Shown here: in pieces, positions 49,596 to 62,700 of the stretch
Position numbering within the stretch: position 1 is the stretch's first letter
Layout of the letters: each line of letters starts with the position of its first letter
Source: Callaeas wilsoni
Lineage: Eukaryota > Chordata > Aves > Passeriformes > Callaeidae
DNA: 64,000 nt
Assembly (NCBI GenBank): GCA_013398955.1
Contig: VWPU01009412.1
Span: 124,001-188,000, forward strand
Reading direction: 5' to 3'
Program-made: the position numbers and the translations under genes
The notes under the pieces: model-generated
What the model saw: only the letters and a program-made list of their open reading frames with translations
Database searches by the model: none
What the model was told of the DNA's origin: nothing

Positions 49596-51329
49596 TTATT
49601 GTGTTTTCAGTTTTATGTTGTTTTTTTTTTTTTTTTCTTTTTTCCTTTTGTATCAAGGTACTTTCTGAATCCATGATCAGAGTTAGCACAGTAAGACCAC
49701 AACCAACAAGAAAGGTCCCCCAGGAAGCCTGCACAGGATGCAATGGAAGGACAAAACAAGCAGTTGGGGTCAAGCAGAATGGGGAAAACACAATTCACTG
49801 TATTGAACAAAATAGTGAGAAACACATAGATTTCCCTCAAGTATTGCAATGATGGTGGCAGAGGACAGAAGTAAGGTTTAAATGGACTTAAAAGACAGTA
49901 AGAAGGGAGCTGTACACACCAAATCTATCAGACATACCTCCAAAACTCAACTCATTAATTTTTATAGGAAACTGAAGTGCATTTACAATGAGACAGCATT
50001 TATTTTTTCTCAAAATATCAACAACTCTAAATTCAGGGCAGAAGAAAGCAAGCTGCCCCATATTTCAGTTCCAAAATTGTCTCCTTTGCTTACAGATAAC
50101 CAGACCTCCATTAGAACTCAGCATTACAAAATAACTTGGTCATTAACCAAATTATAAATGTACTTCAGATAAGTGGCATCAGAGGGACACTGACAAAAGG
50201 TGTTATTTGCCATATCAGTAATAACTAGCATTCCTTTACCACTTTGAAACATTTATAACCAGATCGGTAAAAGTAATAGAAAAGGAAGAAACCTCACGAT
50301 AATGCAGAATTGCTAATCTACAGTGATGTTTCAGTGTATTAGTCACTAGTAAAGTTAATGCTACATTAATTTATTTGTTTTTTTAATTGGAAAACTTCAA
50401 AATGTAGACAGATGCAAAGGTAACTCAACACACTGCTTAGAAATCACAGTATTATTTGTAATGTGACAAAACAGTAGTACAATTGTGCTGTGCAGATACT
50501 GAGGAAAAGATTGATTGTGTCCTAAGAAAAACCTTAACCTCTTGAACTTGGATTTTATGCTAGAAGCACTCCTTTCCTCCTTTCCACATCTAACAGTAAT
50601 TGGACAACTTCATCCAGACACCTGATCTAAATGATCCACAAACAGACATCTTTGGTAAAATATGCCGAAATATTAGTTGTAAAAGAAAGGCAATCACAAG
50701 GTGAAAAGGAGAGTTCCAAGCCCTTCGTTAGAGTCCTGGGCACCATACATATTTCAGCAATACACCACATCAGTAGGTAATGGCCAGAGCTGGAGGAGTG
50801 TGAGTAATGCAAAGTCGCAGCCAGGCAAGAAATGTGCTGTGAGACAGGAGTGAATAGGATGTACATTTTAGCCTAACATCAGTGTGGAGAAACATGTTTG
50901 TCCTGCTCATCAGTTTGCTGAACTGAACAGAAAAGCAAAAGCTGCACCTCAGATTATCCTCAGCTACAGTTGTAATAGAAGCAGCAAGACAGATGCAAGT
51001 TTTAAACAGGCTTTAAATGTGAGATAGGAGAACCACCATACGACAGGATAACATGTCTGGAATCACTGTGACCAGAGTCTTGTTCCTATTGCAGCTACAC
51101 CTGACAGGGGTGTGTTTAATCAGTTCTTAAAGTCATCCAGAGGCAGAGGGAAACACTCTCCTCTGGAAATTTATTGTATTCATTATCCTTATGTAAATAT
51201 ATTTTCCTAACAGGTAATCTGATTCTCTGCTGTTTAAGTCCATTATTTCTATCTAATGCACCATCAACAGGTAAAACAATCTTTTTCCCTTTTTCAGGCA
51301 ATCTTTATATCTGAAGACTATTACCAACT

Positions 51330-51600
51330 CCCCACAGTCTTCTTTACCATATAACCTGAGTTTGTCCTATCTTTCCTTCTTGACCAAATTTCCTAGCCCT
51401 CAAACCATTCTCTCTACTCTCTGCTGAGCCTTCATGGACTAGCTCATAAACACTCTCAGAATAATGCTCAAAATTGGGCATAATAGCCCTGGTCCTTCCC
51501 ATGAGAAGCAAGAAGAGCTTCTCATTGCAAGGCTGATACACTCCAGAATTACATTTGCCTTATTTTAAGAACACCATGATACTGCTAACTAATGGTCATA
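51330..51600 (-). mobile_element. ancient CR1/L3-type LINE relic
   Basis: The segment order fits the reverse complement of the old amniote CR1/L3 LINE 3' region: CCACAGTCTTCTTTACC, TCTCTACTCTCTGCTGAGCC, GCTCAAAATTGGGCATAATA, ACACTCCAGAATTACATTTG, then a TGATACTGCTAACTAATGGT stretch. Divergence is high but the order is preserved over about 270 bases. The element points to the minus strand. Confidence 0.5.
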
Positions 51601-51618
51601 ATGGGACCATTTCAGATT

Positions 51619-51642
51619 GCCAGCTGCATTTTTGCAGCTGGC
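51619..51642. repeat. perfect 10-bp hairpin with two CAGCTG cores
   Basis: GCCAGCTGCA and TGCAGCTGGC pair perfectly around a TTTT loop. Both arms contain the CAGCTG E-box core. It follows directly after the L3/CR1-type relic and may belong to it. Function is unknown. Confidence 0.85.
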
Positions 51643-52600
51643 TAATACTTAAATGAATAATTTAACACTCCTGTTTGGACTGCCTTCCATAATACCATCT
51701 GTTGCCAACACCTCACTCAATTTTCCAAACTAACTTTTGGATTTCAACTCTAGTGTTGTGGCAACAACAGACAGGACTACAAGTAAGATGACAGTATTGC
51801 TAGGCTTTAGCAGTTCTTTTTCTTCCCTAGAATCTTGGAAGTACTGTTTGCTGTGACCTTATAAGTCATCCCTACATTCATTTTCTTGCCAGCTAAACAG
51901 GTTGGAGTACAAATTATTGCACTCCAGTGAACTGTGAGGTGTAATTCAAAAAATCTTGTTTGAGATTCTCAGATAGGAGGTAATACAGAAATATGACCAA
52001 TTATTCTCAATATATAATTGAACTATGGGTTCTGTACCAGCCACACGATGAATTATGGCAGCTGAGGAGCAGGGTCCATTTATCTCCACGGCTCTCCTCC
52101 TTTCCCAAGATGCTCAGGCAACTTTGTAAAGTACATTAAGCTTTTCCACTGAAAGCTGTGGGTATTGTCCGCCAGAAACCTTTTCAGACATCTTACATAC
52201 ACATAGCCATGGTATGAGATAGAACTTGGGTGGGAACCTGTCCTAGAGTAACCTCCTTTAGAGACAGCAAGACTTGTCCCCCTGAGTTACTCAAACTTTT
52301 CCAGCTCCCTTTGCTGCTTTCCGGAGGGTCACAGCTTTCACGAGGCATTGCACAGCTTGGGAGCTCCTGTGCAGGTGGCAGACGGCTCACAGTTCCAGAG
52401 AGGATAATTTATTCTGACATTCTCATTAGTAGACTGCATTAATAACACTCACTCTCTAAGCCAGAAGCATCATTCTGACACAGTAAGCACTCTGCATATG
52501 TAAATATGTGTATTTGGGTGCAAGTGTTTACCAGTTGTTAATTAAGTGGCCACTAAAACCAATCCTCCATCTGGCAACAATGTGCCAACACCGTTGCCTC

Positions 52601-52620
52601 AATTGTAATTGTAATTGCAA
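52601..52620. repeat. short AATTGT tandem run
   Basis: AATTGTAATTGTAATTGCAA gives three closely spaced TAATTG/CAATTA homeodomain-type cores. This could be a short tandem repeat or a cluster of binding sites. Confidence 0.5.
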
Positions 52621-53179
52621 TAACTGTAAAGGAGTCTGTTTTCCATAGCAGTAAATTGACTTTTTTGTTCATGCACTGTACAAAATAGGTCTCACTGGAT
52701 TAAAGAACCACTTCTATGGAAGCTGCCATCAATTACCTGTCATATTTTTGTTAACGTCTCAATGCAAATCTTCTTCTGAACATTATTATACAAAGCATTT
52801 GCTGACCTGATTATCAGACACCAAGTCCTAAACAATGATAACTTGAGGGACTAGCAAGCATTAGTCTTAGTTCAGAGTTACAGAGACAGCTGAGCTGGCA
52901 AAATGTCTTACAAGAGGGTAATGGACTATAGGTCTTTCATTTGTCAGGAGTCTGGCTTGACTCCGACTTCAAAACCAATTTAAAACTTCTGCTTCAGAGA
53001 AAAAAAGGGTTTGTCCAAAACTGATCTGAAGAAGTGCATGAAGTAAATGTCTGTCTTTTTTCTAAAACTCAAATAGTAGAATCCAGTTCAGCCCTAGTAC
53101 AGCCCTCATCACATTTCCAGAATATGTATTTTCATGAACAGAAACATGACCTACCAGTGAACAAATGGATGTAGAAAAC

Positions 53180-53768
53180 AATCCTGGTTCAGGCTGGAAT
53201 AGAGTTCATTTCCTTCTTAGTAGCTGGTACAGCGCTGTGTTTTGGATTTAGTATGAGAATAATGTTGATAACACACTGATGTTTTGGTTGTTGCTAAATA
53301 GTGCTTACTCTATGTCAAGGACTTTTCTGTTTCCCATTCTTTGCCAGAGAGGAGGTGCACAAAAAGTCAGGAGGGAAGATAGCCAGGATGGCTGACCCGA
53401 ACTAGCCAACGGGCTATTTCATACCACAGACTGCCATGTTCAGTATACAAACTGGGCGGAGTTGGCTGAGAGCTGCTGATGGCTGCTAAGGGATGGGATG
53501 GGCATCAGTCAGCAGCTGGTAAGCGATTGTGCTATGTATCACTTGTTTCTCTTGGGTTTTATTTTTCTCTCTCTTTTCATTACAGCTATTGTTACAATAA
53601 TAATAATAAAATTATATTTTGTTTTAATCATTAAACTGTTCTTATCTCAAGCCATGAAGTTCACCTTTTCTTTCTGATTCTCCTCCCCACTGCGGCAGGG
53701 AAGGGGCAAGTGGGGTGTAAGCAAGCAGCTGCATGATGCTTAGTTGCTAGCTGGGGTTAAACAACAAT
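53180..53768 (+). mobile_element. endogenous retrovirus LTR (5' LTR of a truncated element)
   Basis: A nearly complete LTR of a family I know from passerine genomes. It opens CCTGGTTCAGGCTGGAATAG, continues AGTAGCTGGTACAGCGCTGT, GTTGATAACACACTGATGTT and AACTGGGCGGAGTTGGCTGA, passes an ATA-rich block with polyadenylation-type AATAAAATT, then TTAAACTGTTCTTATCTCAA, and ends GCTAGCTGGGGTTAAAC. It lies on the plus strand, antisense to CPNE4. Length is about 590 bases. The end nucleotides are degraded and no target-site duplication is obvious. Confidence 0.8.
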
Positions 53769-53777
53769 CCTCCTTTT

Positions 53778-53865
53778 TAGTGCTCAGTGTGGGGCTCATA
53801 CAAAGAACAGACCTCAGAGATTTAAGAGGTGAGACTAAGAGAAGTGAAGTGAAGTGAATTTCAGT
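53778..53865 (+). mobile_element. retroviral leader remnant with primer-binding-site-like sequence
   Basis: Just after the LTR, TAGTGCTCAGTGTGGGGC (53778-53795) resembles, with a few transition-type differences, the primer binding site complementary to lysine tRNA 3' ends used by betaretrovirus-like elements. A GAAGTGAAGTGAAGTGAA run follows at about 53840-53858. This indicates the LTR is the 5' LTR of an element whose interior was lost. No gag, pol or env reading frame was found. Confidence 0.5.
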
Positions 53866-55242
53866 TACATACAAACTACTACCAAGTTTTGGCCTAAGAG
53901 CACCACATGTCCCATAAAAATGTCATACTAATATGTTTGCATGAGGTGGAAATAAGAATGTAAAAGCCACTGCTCTGTTTCTGAGAGGGAGGATACGCAC
54001 ATGAAGTTATTCCTATTCATCAGATATGCAATCATCTACAGAACATCATCTCAACTAGATTTCTGGTCTGAAGTGATACGGGACGTCAGCTCTGCGGTAA
54101 GACAGGAGTGAGAAATTCCCTTGAAGACAATCTTAATTTTCCTTATTACATACAAGCCCTTATAGGTTAGGGACAGATGCTCAATATTGCTGTAGAGAAA
54201 TCTGGACTCCCATCTCCATTTGATCCTATTTCCAATTTGAAAAAAGCTAAAAGAGGCTTTGCACTTTTTTTTTCATTATTTTAAAAGTATGAACAGATGC
54301 AAGACTCTAGATAAAAAGCACCAAGGCACTGACACCAGCTGTGTACTGAGCATTGCTCAGCAGTCACTCAGAGACAAGGACTCTGATGAAGGTTTCCTCT
54401 CTCCTATGCCTGAGTTGTGACTAATCAGCACCGTGTAAGATGAGCTGCGAAATATAATGACTTGTTTTACCTGGCTTGTTTAAGAACTTTTTAAAATGTC
54501 TTTCTCTAGCTGGTCCTTTCTTAACCAAATATAGGAATAACTTTCAAAAATATAATGCAGAATTCCCAATGCTCATAAACTGAGCCAACAAAAAGATTTC
54601 AGCACAGCTTTTTAACCAAGTTATTTCAAAAGCATTGATTCAGCTTTGCAAGGTGCCACCCTGAGCCAGAAGTCAAGTGTCTCAAATTCTTTATTTGGAC
54701 TGTCTTCTGCACATTGGGCTTTCTTACAGGAGCCCCAAATTTAGTTATTTACACAGGCAGATGAAGCATAAATTTCCCTCAATCACAACAGCACACAACT
54801 TGAAGAAGTCTTTGTATCTCTTCCTTGCTAGCAGGGATAGCCAGAAAAATAACTTTTATTTCCTAGCACCTCTGTGTTAATTCTTCTCCCAGATGTGTTA
54901 TTCCTGTTCTATGGACTTTCATAGTTGCTCAGCTTTCTTCTAGCCAACCTAACTCTTTTCAGGACTGCAAATAACACCTAGTCACAGTTTAGTAGCATTT
55001 TTCCCTTTATCCAAATGTCTTTTACACAGACTGAATCTTGATCAAATACATTTAAGTGCAGAGCCCTTGGTGGCAAAATCACTTCAAGCCTGGAGAAGCA
55101 ATTTCCCACCAAACAGCAGTGTACATACAGAAACAGAGTGTTTTTCTAACAGCATCCCCTAGAACCACGTTGATATATCAAGGAAAGAAAAGTAGCAATC
55201 ATACTCTTTCAAAAAAAGTCTCAAATCTTGCACCAACCCTTA

Positions 55243-55400
55243 TGTCATAGTTCAATGCCAGCCAGCAGCTAAGCCCCTCACAGTCACTGTTTTACTTTGC
55301 CCCAGGGAAATAGGGGAGAGAATCAGAAGAGTAAAAGTGGTAAAAACTCATGGGTTGAGACAGTAACAGTTTAATAGGTAAAGCAACCGATACCTTGCCA
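55243..55400 (-). mobile_element. LTR fragment, related to the 53180 element, inverted
   Basis: CAGCCAGCAGCTAAGCCCCT, then GGGAGAGAATCAGAAGAG, CTCATGGGTTGAGACAGTAA and CAGTTTAATAGGTAAAG are the reverse complement of the 3' portion of the LTR at 53180-53768, in the same order. Only the polyadenylation-to-end part is kept. It points to the minus strand, so it is a separate insertion and not the partner LTR. Confidence 0.65.
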
Positions 55401-58029
55401 AGTTTGGGCGGGGATTTTAATATATACAATTAAAATGACTTGACTGTATTCACAAAGTCCTTTTAATCCTTGATGCATAGCAAGAAAAGTATTCTGTGTT
55501 ATATAAAACTTGGGACATAACCATATCAAAAGTATTTGCCAGTTATGCTACATGCTCTCTTAAGCTCTTCTCTTCTAGCATAGAAGTACAACCTTTAAAG
55601 TACCTTTTTCACTGCTACAAAGTCTCCCAGATGAAGGACAGCAATACTTTCATGATATTGCTGTAAGTGGAACGATGCAACCAGAGTGACTAAACAAATG
55701 ACTGGAGATTTAACATCTATAAAATGTATTCTGAAGCTTGTAAATTAAAATATTAGTGCACTCTTACTATAATCCATTCAAGCCAGATACTGTAAGCCTC
55801 TAAACACCCACAAATATAAGGCCAGACTTTAAAGACATTTCACCTGTATAGGTGAATAATGAAAGACCAATTTAAGCACAGGCAGCAGAAGTAGCTCTGC
55901 CTCACAATGTAAAAACTCTCCTACTTCATGCATTCCTCTTTAGCCTGGTTTGTGACAAAGCAAGATTTATACAACTCTGATGTCCTTGTGTTTATCTTGC
56001 TATCTATCCCCGAGCTGTTTCTGAACCCACCAAATAGTTTTCATGAATGGTGGCACATCATTGCAGATGCACCAAGCACGCGACATTTCAACATGAAGAG
56101 AGACCAGACATTATGTAAATGTCAGTGACCGTACTCCACTCTCACAGAAAAAAAGTTTTGGGGAATGTGTCATAGATACTGAGAAATCCCTTCAAGAGAT
56201 CAAGTTCAGATGTATAGGTCCACAGTGAAGAAAGTTTCATTCTGTCTAAGTGCTCACAGAATTCCTGTTCCTTGGCAGAGCCAGTTTTAATGCTATAATC
56301 ATCCTCTCTGTACATATGATTCTTTCCGTACCATACTCACCACTCTTCAAGATTTCTTTTGTTTGCTATAGTATTGTTCAGCTCAGAGTCTATTTACAGC
56401 TGAATTATACCTCGCCCTGTCTTTGTTAAAGACCTGTACCTGAAAATAGTCAATCAAAAAGAACACTGAGAAAAAAAGATATGCCTATCACAAGAGGCAT
56501 AATGTTATTACAGAAAATATCTTATCAATAGCTTAAAAGGTCTTTGAATTTAATTACTGTGTAGAGTAGCAGCCCTTTTAGAATTAGTCATAATATCTCA
56601 TTATAATAGCAAACTAAATTTTAAATTACTTTTCTAAAGACTGCTACAGTAATTCATACAAAAAGATAAAGCATGTGAAAACAAAGCAGTACAAACTGTA
56701 CAAGAAATTCTATTAACTATGGCAAGATTCATCTAGAACAGAAAATCTTACAGCTTCAGAGATCATGCTGCAATGGCAAACCAAGAGCTTCCTGGGGATA
56801 ACTGAGGTGCTGAAAGGGTTAGGCAAAGTTAGGGAGAGTGCTACATTCATTATTTGCTTCTGCTCTGAGTCAGCACTGGTAGAAAATTATATTCACATCT
56901 AATAAAGTACATTATTCATCCCACTAATGAATTGAGCAACTTCATTTGGAGGAGATCAAAGGCCAAGTATTTAAAGGTACCTAGATACCTAAGGAGGCAC
57001 ACAGACATCTAATGAGATTTAGGAATTCAAATACCTTGAAAAAAACTGGTCCTATGTCTTTGGCACCACAGAAGCAGTCGATAGTCTATTAAACAAATAT
57101 TCTCATGCAAACTGTTTCAGTTTAATTAATTCAGGTGCAATCATGACTCTTTCAGCCTTTCTCTAATTCAAGAGCAAGGGGATTTGCAATGGCTGAAATT
57201 GAACTAATAATCAGTCAGCTTATTCAAGTGCATAATCTGCTAATGGCATCTATTATTAAAAGCACATGAGAAACAATTATACTCATTACTGAGAAGGAAG
57301 ATTTTTAATCCAATTTGTACACAAATGTATGTATGGGTAATATTAAATCTCAGAGTAATACTTGAAAATGTTCTTGACAGGAAAAGATTTATATCTCTGC
57401 AGTTTTCTTCTGCTACTTGTTGAGCAAATAAGGGAGTAACAATATTTTAACACTTCTCTAAGTTGAAAGAAACTAAACAAGGGATTGAATCCCAAATTTG
57501 AAAATAGCAAAGACCAGCCATAGTAAGTAATGGAAGAAAAGACACAAAGGCTATTCCCACAAAATACGTCATAGAGAATAACCCAACTCACAGAGCTGGG
57601 GTGGTATACAGCATTTAAGAAATAAAAACTTTACTGGTTCCCATAATTTAATAATGTTGCATGCACAGCTGAGCAGTAACTGAGAACGTCTTGGCAATGT
57701 AAGTTTGTTTAGTTCTCATCAGAAAATGGTTATTCATTGAAATAGTTTTTGTGAGCTCTTAAAGAACAGACTAAAATTTCTGGGTGAAACTTCAGAGGAA
57801 AAGAGTCTTTCTAAGCCATCCACCTAGTAATTACTGTATGGTTAAGAAATCAACTTTGGTTATTAGAAAGTTTGAGCCCTTACTGTACTATATTATGCAA
57901 TTTCAATGTTCTATAAAATTTATGGAATATAAATCTGAATTATTCCAATAAGAGCGCTTTAGAAGCTCATGACATATGAAGGCACTAACATATAAACAGA
58001 ACAGGACCTGGGTTTGCGGTTTTGCTGTC

Positions 58030-58275
58030 TGTATTGGGTTCATTTTTCTAGAGCACCCCTCACAGGCCTGTGCTATGCATTGGTACCTGGAAAGGTGTTG
58101 ATAACACACCAGGGTTTGGCGACTGCTGAGCAGGGCTGGAACAGCATCAGCTGTGTGTCTCAACATTTCCCCCTGCCCCCATCGAAGGGCTGAGGGTAGG
58201 CAAGATCTCAGGAGGCCAGCTCACCCGAATTAACCAAAGGGATATTCCATACCATGCACCCCAGCCAAGGTCAAA
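58030..58275 (+). mobile_element. ERV LTR fragment, 5' portion
   Basis: TATTGGGTTCATTTTTCTAG, AAAGGTGTTGATAACACACC, GAGCAGGGCTGGAACAGCAT, GGGTAGGCAAGATCTCAGGA and GGGATATTCCATACCATGCA run in the order of the U3 part of an avian LTR related to the 53180 family. The rest is missing. Plus strand, antisense to CPNE4. Confidence 0.6.
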
Positions 58276-59169
58276 CCACCACACTATCCCAGTTGAATAC
58301 CATAAAAATCAGACTGTTAAATTTCTGACTGCTTTTCCATCTAACATTTTTTTCCCCAGTGTTTTTTTTTCATGTACATAAACCCCTGAGACATTAAACA
58401 AAAATCAGTCTATCTCCTGAAACTCAAAACAAACAATCACAGATTTTGTGAGCAACCAAAAAGCAACAGAAGTACAAAACCCTCAATGACTAGGTGAGAA
58501 TTCAGTTGGAAGTGATTAGTCTGGGTGAGTGGAGTGCCTGAACACCTTTCCTAAGCACAGGGAAGAGGAAAGAGAAAAACAAAGAGGAATGAGAGAAGAA
58601 TCTACTGTCCACAGTTACAGACAACATCTGTAAAACCATGATGAGGCATGAACTGATTCATAGCATCTAAAGCACCCGCAGGAAAGCAAGAGGTCACCTT
58701 TACAGAGTGGTGGCCCAAGGTGGCAATTAAAATATTACTGGTTGTGATTTCACTGCTTATCACTACAAAACTGTGTAGTGCCTCTGCTTGCCAGTGCCTA
58801 TGCAAAGAACAGCAACTATTTAGAGTGAATCAAAGAGTTAGATTAGTGGGCAGATGCACAACCTGATGGAGCACCTCAAGCCAATTCTGCTGAAGCAGAA
58901 AGCACAATGCTCTACCCCAGCAGTTCCACTCCAAACAATGAGAGCTGTCATTTACAGCAGCAGCTCAAGAAGGCTGATATTACTGCCTTCTTCCCTAAGC
59001 AAGACCAGCTAAAACTAAGCTATCCCTTCTCTGGTTATTTTTACTTTGCAAATTCAGGCTTTCTTTTGCCACTTGAAGGCTACTAAAAGTATTTGCAAAT
59101 GTTTCCACATGATATAGGAGTGAGAGTTCATTATGCCTCTTCTTACACGCAGGAAGCCATCACTATTGT

Positions 59170-59320
59170 AAGGGTGGCAAACACTGGGACAAAGCCCAGA
59201 GAGGCTGTGATAACTCCATCCTTGGAGACATTCAAGACAAGCCCCTGAGCAATCTGCTCTAATCTGTTTTGAGCAGCAGATTGAACTGGAGACTCCAGGG
59301 TTCCCTCCTCACGTAAATTA
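59170..59320 (+). mobile_element. CR1 LINE 3'-end fragment (older subfamily)
   Basis: GGGTGGCAAACACTGGGACA, CCCAGAGAGGCTGTGATAAC, CATCCTTGGAGACATTCAAG and AGCAATCTGCTCTAATCTGT, then a degraded TTGAACTGGAGACTCCAGGG tail, follow the avian CR1 3' region in order on the plus strand. Divergence is greater than in the copy that follows. Confidence 0.75.
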
Positions 59321-59424
59321 CTTTATGATATGAACAGGAAGAGCACACATTCCCAAATGTCTATGCCACTTTCTTATGTAGTACTTCAAGTAAACCCCAC
59401 TAAGGATTTGCTCCAGAAACACCT

Positions 59425-59737
59425 CTCTAGAGCTGGAGAGGGACTTTTTTACAAGGGCGTGGAGTGACAGGACAAGGGCTGATGTCTTTAAACCAAAAGA
59501 GGGTAGGTTTAGACTAGCTATTAGGAAGTAATTTCACTATGAAGGTGGTGAGGCACTAAACAGGTTGCCCAGAGGGGTTGTGGATGCCCCATTGCTAAAA
59601 GTGTTCAACGCCAGGCTGGATGAGGCTTGGAGCAACCTGGTCTAGTGGAAGGTGTCCCTGCCTTTTGCATGGGGGCTGGAATTAGATGGTCTTTAAGGAC
59701 CCTTCCAACCAAACCCCACTAGGATTCTATGAATCTA
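59425..59737 (+). mobile_element. CR1 LINE 3'-end fragment
   Basis: A clear CR1 3' end: AAGGGCGTGGAGTGACAGGA, CTATTAGGAAGTAATTTCAC, GGTTGCCCAGAGGGGTTGTG, AGCAACCTGGTCTAGTGGAA, GGTGTCCCTGCCTTTTGCAT, GACCCTTCCAACCAAACCCC and a GGATTCTATGAATCT terminus of the type CR1 ends with. It is 5'-truncated, about 310 bases, plus strand, antisense to CPNE4. Confidence 0.9.
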
Positions 59738-62700
59738 ATTTCACAAATATGCTCCCAATTAAGAATAAGTTTTGTGATGTTACAAGCAAAACATGGTACC
59801 GTTTCTTTGATTAAATAGCTACCATATGACTGTACAACTTAATTGTTAAATCCTGGTATTATTAGATATTAGCTTTATGCATTTAATCAGAAATTAAATG
59901 CAAAATGAAAAATAATAACATATTTTTAAAAATTATAGTTTTTAGTTATGCACCTTAACCTACCATTTAACAATGTCACTTTATTTAAACAATACAACAC
60001 AGACAACTTAATTGCTTGGAGTATGGTACATTCTCTTGATGCAAAGTTCGTTAAGAAACTCCATTTTACAAACTCCATATAATTGCAGACCATATTTTAA
60101 GATTATGATGCTAACTGACATAAATTTGTTTGCATTTTCAACTTTCCTACCTTCCCTAATATTTTAGGGTTTGTTTGATCTGGTTATCGGTCCAACTGTA
60201 GAGAACATGTTTGTTAATATTCTGCCAATCTGCACATTACCAGGACACTCAAGAAGCTGGGAAACTGGAATGCAGAAAGAGCCTTTCTCAGTAGAAGGAA
60301 GAGACTTTTAGTACTTAAAAACAAAAAAAATCCCCCCTAAACACCTCACACTAAGCCTCCTCCTGTCAAACCCTTCAAGAGATAATCTGCTATTGTTTTG
60401 TTTGAAAGGGAAACTTTTGAGTGGGATGGACAAAACAAATCAGTTTGAGGAAATATCTCTGTTTAGCATGCTGATGTTTATGTCATTACACTCATCGAGT
60501 ATCTATCTATATCCATTTGTTCTACTGTGTTTAAATACTGTGGCATAAGAAATTCCTGTTGATGAATCTGCTTTTCACATCCAGGTATGACTGACTGCAT
60601 GCCAGGATGCTGCTAACCACAGTATTTACCAGTAGAGGCACAGAATTGACTTGTGCTGGCAAGAGCACTATAAATAAATCTTGCTGAAAATACAGTGGGA
60701 TGTCTCTAGACAGTATATGGCTCAGGATCTAATAGCCTATAAGTCACTGGCCTTATCACTCTCTTGCAACACAGATTTATCACAGCATTTGGAAGGAGAT
60801 TACTGACACCTTCCAAAGGAACGTATTTTTTCATCATTCACATCCAGGACCCCAAATTTCTGACAAACTTGTACCTATTGGGTAGGCTACATGTAAGACT
60901 GAGATCAGAATAAAGATAAAATTCACTCCTCTCTGTGAGCTTACTGCACAACCCTGCTATTGTCTTTCCCAGCATTTATTATTCCTACTAATTTTGGTTT
61001 AGTTAGAAGTATTACATGTTTTGGGTAAACATGCAGGTTTACCCCACATCTAAGTGACCATCTACACACAGGTACAGGTAGCAGTGAACCTCTTAGAGAT
61101 CAACCATTAACTAGAAGAGAGCAATAGAAGCTGGCACTTGTATGGGGAGTGGGAAGGGCATCAGTCTTTCAGACTATGCCTAAAAATCTACAGCCTTCCT
61201 GGATGACTCAGATAAGACCTACTTGTAATGGGAAAGTGAGCTGGGAGGCAGACACACACACTCTCACACAAAATTCTGTTTTATTCAGGCATTAAGGTGA
61301 TGTAGACAACAAATTCAAAATGTCAAAACAACAATGTCAAAATTGTCTCAAGAAAAGCCATGGGTCTATTATCATCATTAAAAGAATGTTGTAATTACAC
61401 CATACAGCTAAGCAAGAGTGTAAGCTCCATATGTACAGCCTATGCTGTAGGATTTTCAACTTTGGACTCCTCACAAAGGCTTGACTTGGATGACAATTCC
61501 AGTGCTACTATTCTGGAGTTTCCTAAATCAGTTTTAAATTCTGTAAAGGTAAAAAACTAGAATAGGAGGGAGGGAAGACTACAGAAAAAAAATCTAAATA
61601 TGAGATCAGAGTTCTCCAGGCTACATTACTGTGAATAGAATTCACACTGTTATTTTTTCTTGGTTACCATTAGAATCACACTGCAACCAACCCAGCTGTG
61701 TGCTATTTATAGAGATCAAATCATTATAAACACATTTATGCTACAGGCAGCAGCAGTGACATTTTTTCCCCCCCTTCTTTTTCAAGCCAATTAAGTGAGA
61801 AGAACATTATAATAACATTTTGCTTTGTTTCCCATTCCCCTTGGTGTTATAGGATAGCTTATCTTCATTGATTAAGACTACAAGAATTCTGTCAAAAGGA
61901 ACAGACTTCATAGTGAACTGTAAATATCCTAAATACCAGCACCTTTATTTTGAGCTTCCAATTTAGTAAATGCATATATTTCATATTATTTCTCTTGCTG
62001 AGAGAACTTTTCCTCATCCAGCATGTTTGGCCTAAAAGTTTTGGGAAGAAAATCAAAGTGATTCATGTGTGGTGGGGCTGAGGGAGGAGCAACAAAAGGT
62101 GAGAAAACAAGAAACAAAAGCATTGCAAAATCTTCCACGACACGCTATCCTGTTCATAATACAAACTTATGTGGAAGCACTGCAAAGGATAATTTAAACA
62201 AAAGCACTTCCTGCTCTTGGCACCCAAATTAGCACAGCATGGAGAGCAAATTTCTACGCAGCGCAGTGAAATTTGGCATTGCCATTATAGACAGAGCAGA
62301 AATCTGTGTTATGAAACCCTGCATGAGAAAAACTCTGCCAGTCTGAAATAAACTGTGATATCTGGGACGCTGTGGTGTGCTACCAGTCAGCAGTATGGGA
62401 ATTCACTACAGAGCTGGCTTTTATGACCTCTAGATATTGATCCTGTGGGTAGGACTCATCATCCTTAAATTCAGTAATCCAAAATGTTAAGTATCTCCCC
62501 TAAGCCAGCTGTCTAGACTCTCTTGACAACTGATGAGGAAAGACAGGTATCTCCCGAAGAGAATTTATCCTAATCTATGATAGTTGTCTCAGGTAGGATG
62601 AATCAAGGCCTGGAACTGTCTGTTTCTCTTCACTGAACTAAAGATGGGAGAGTAACTTAATCTAGACACTTAACTTTTAGATGACTGAGAGTCAGGGAGA

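Noticed and set aside
49621..49636. 16-base T run as a polypyrimidine tract for the linker exon
   Set aside because: The gene is on the minus strand, where this is a run of A, 83 bases upstream; it cannot serve as the tract.
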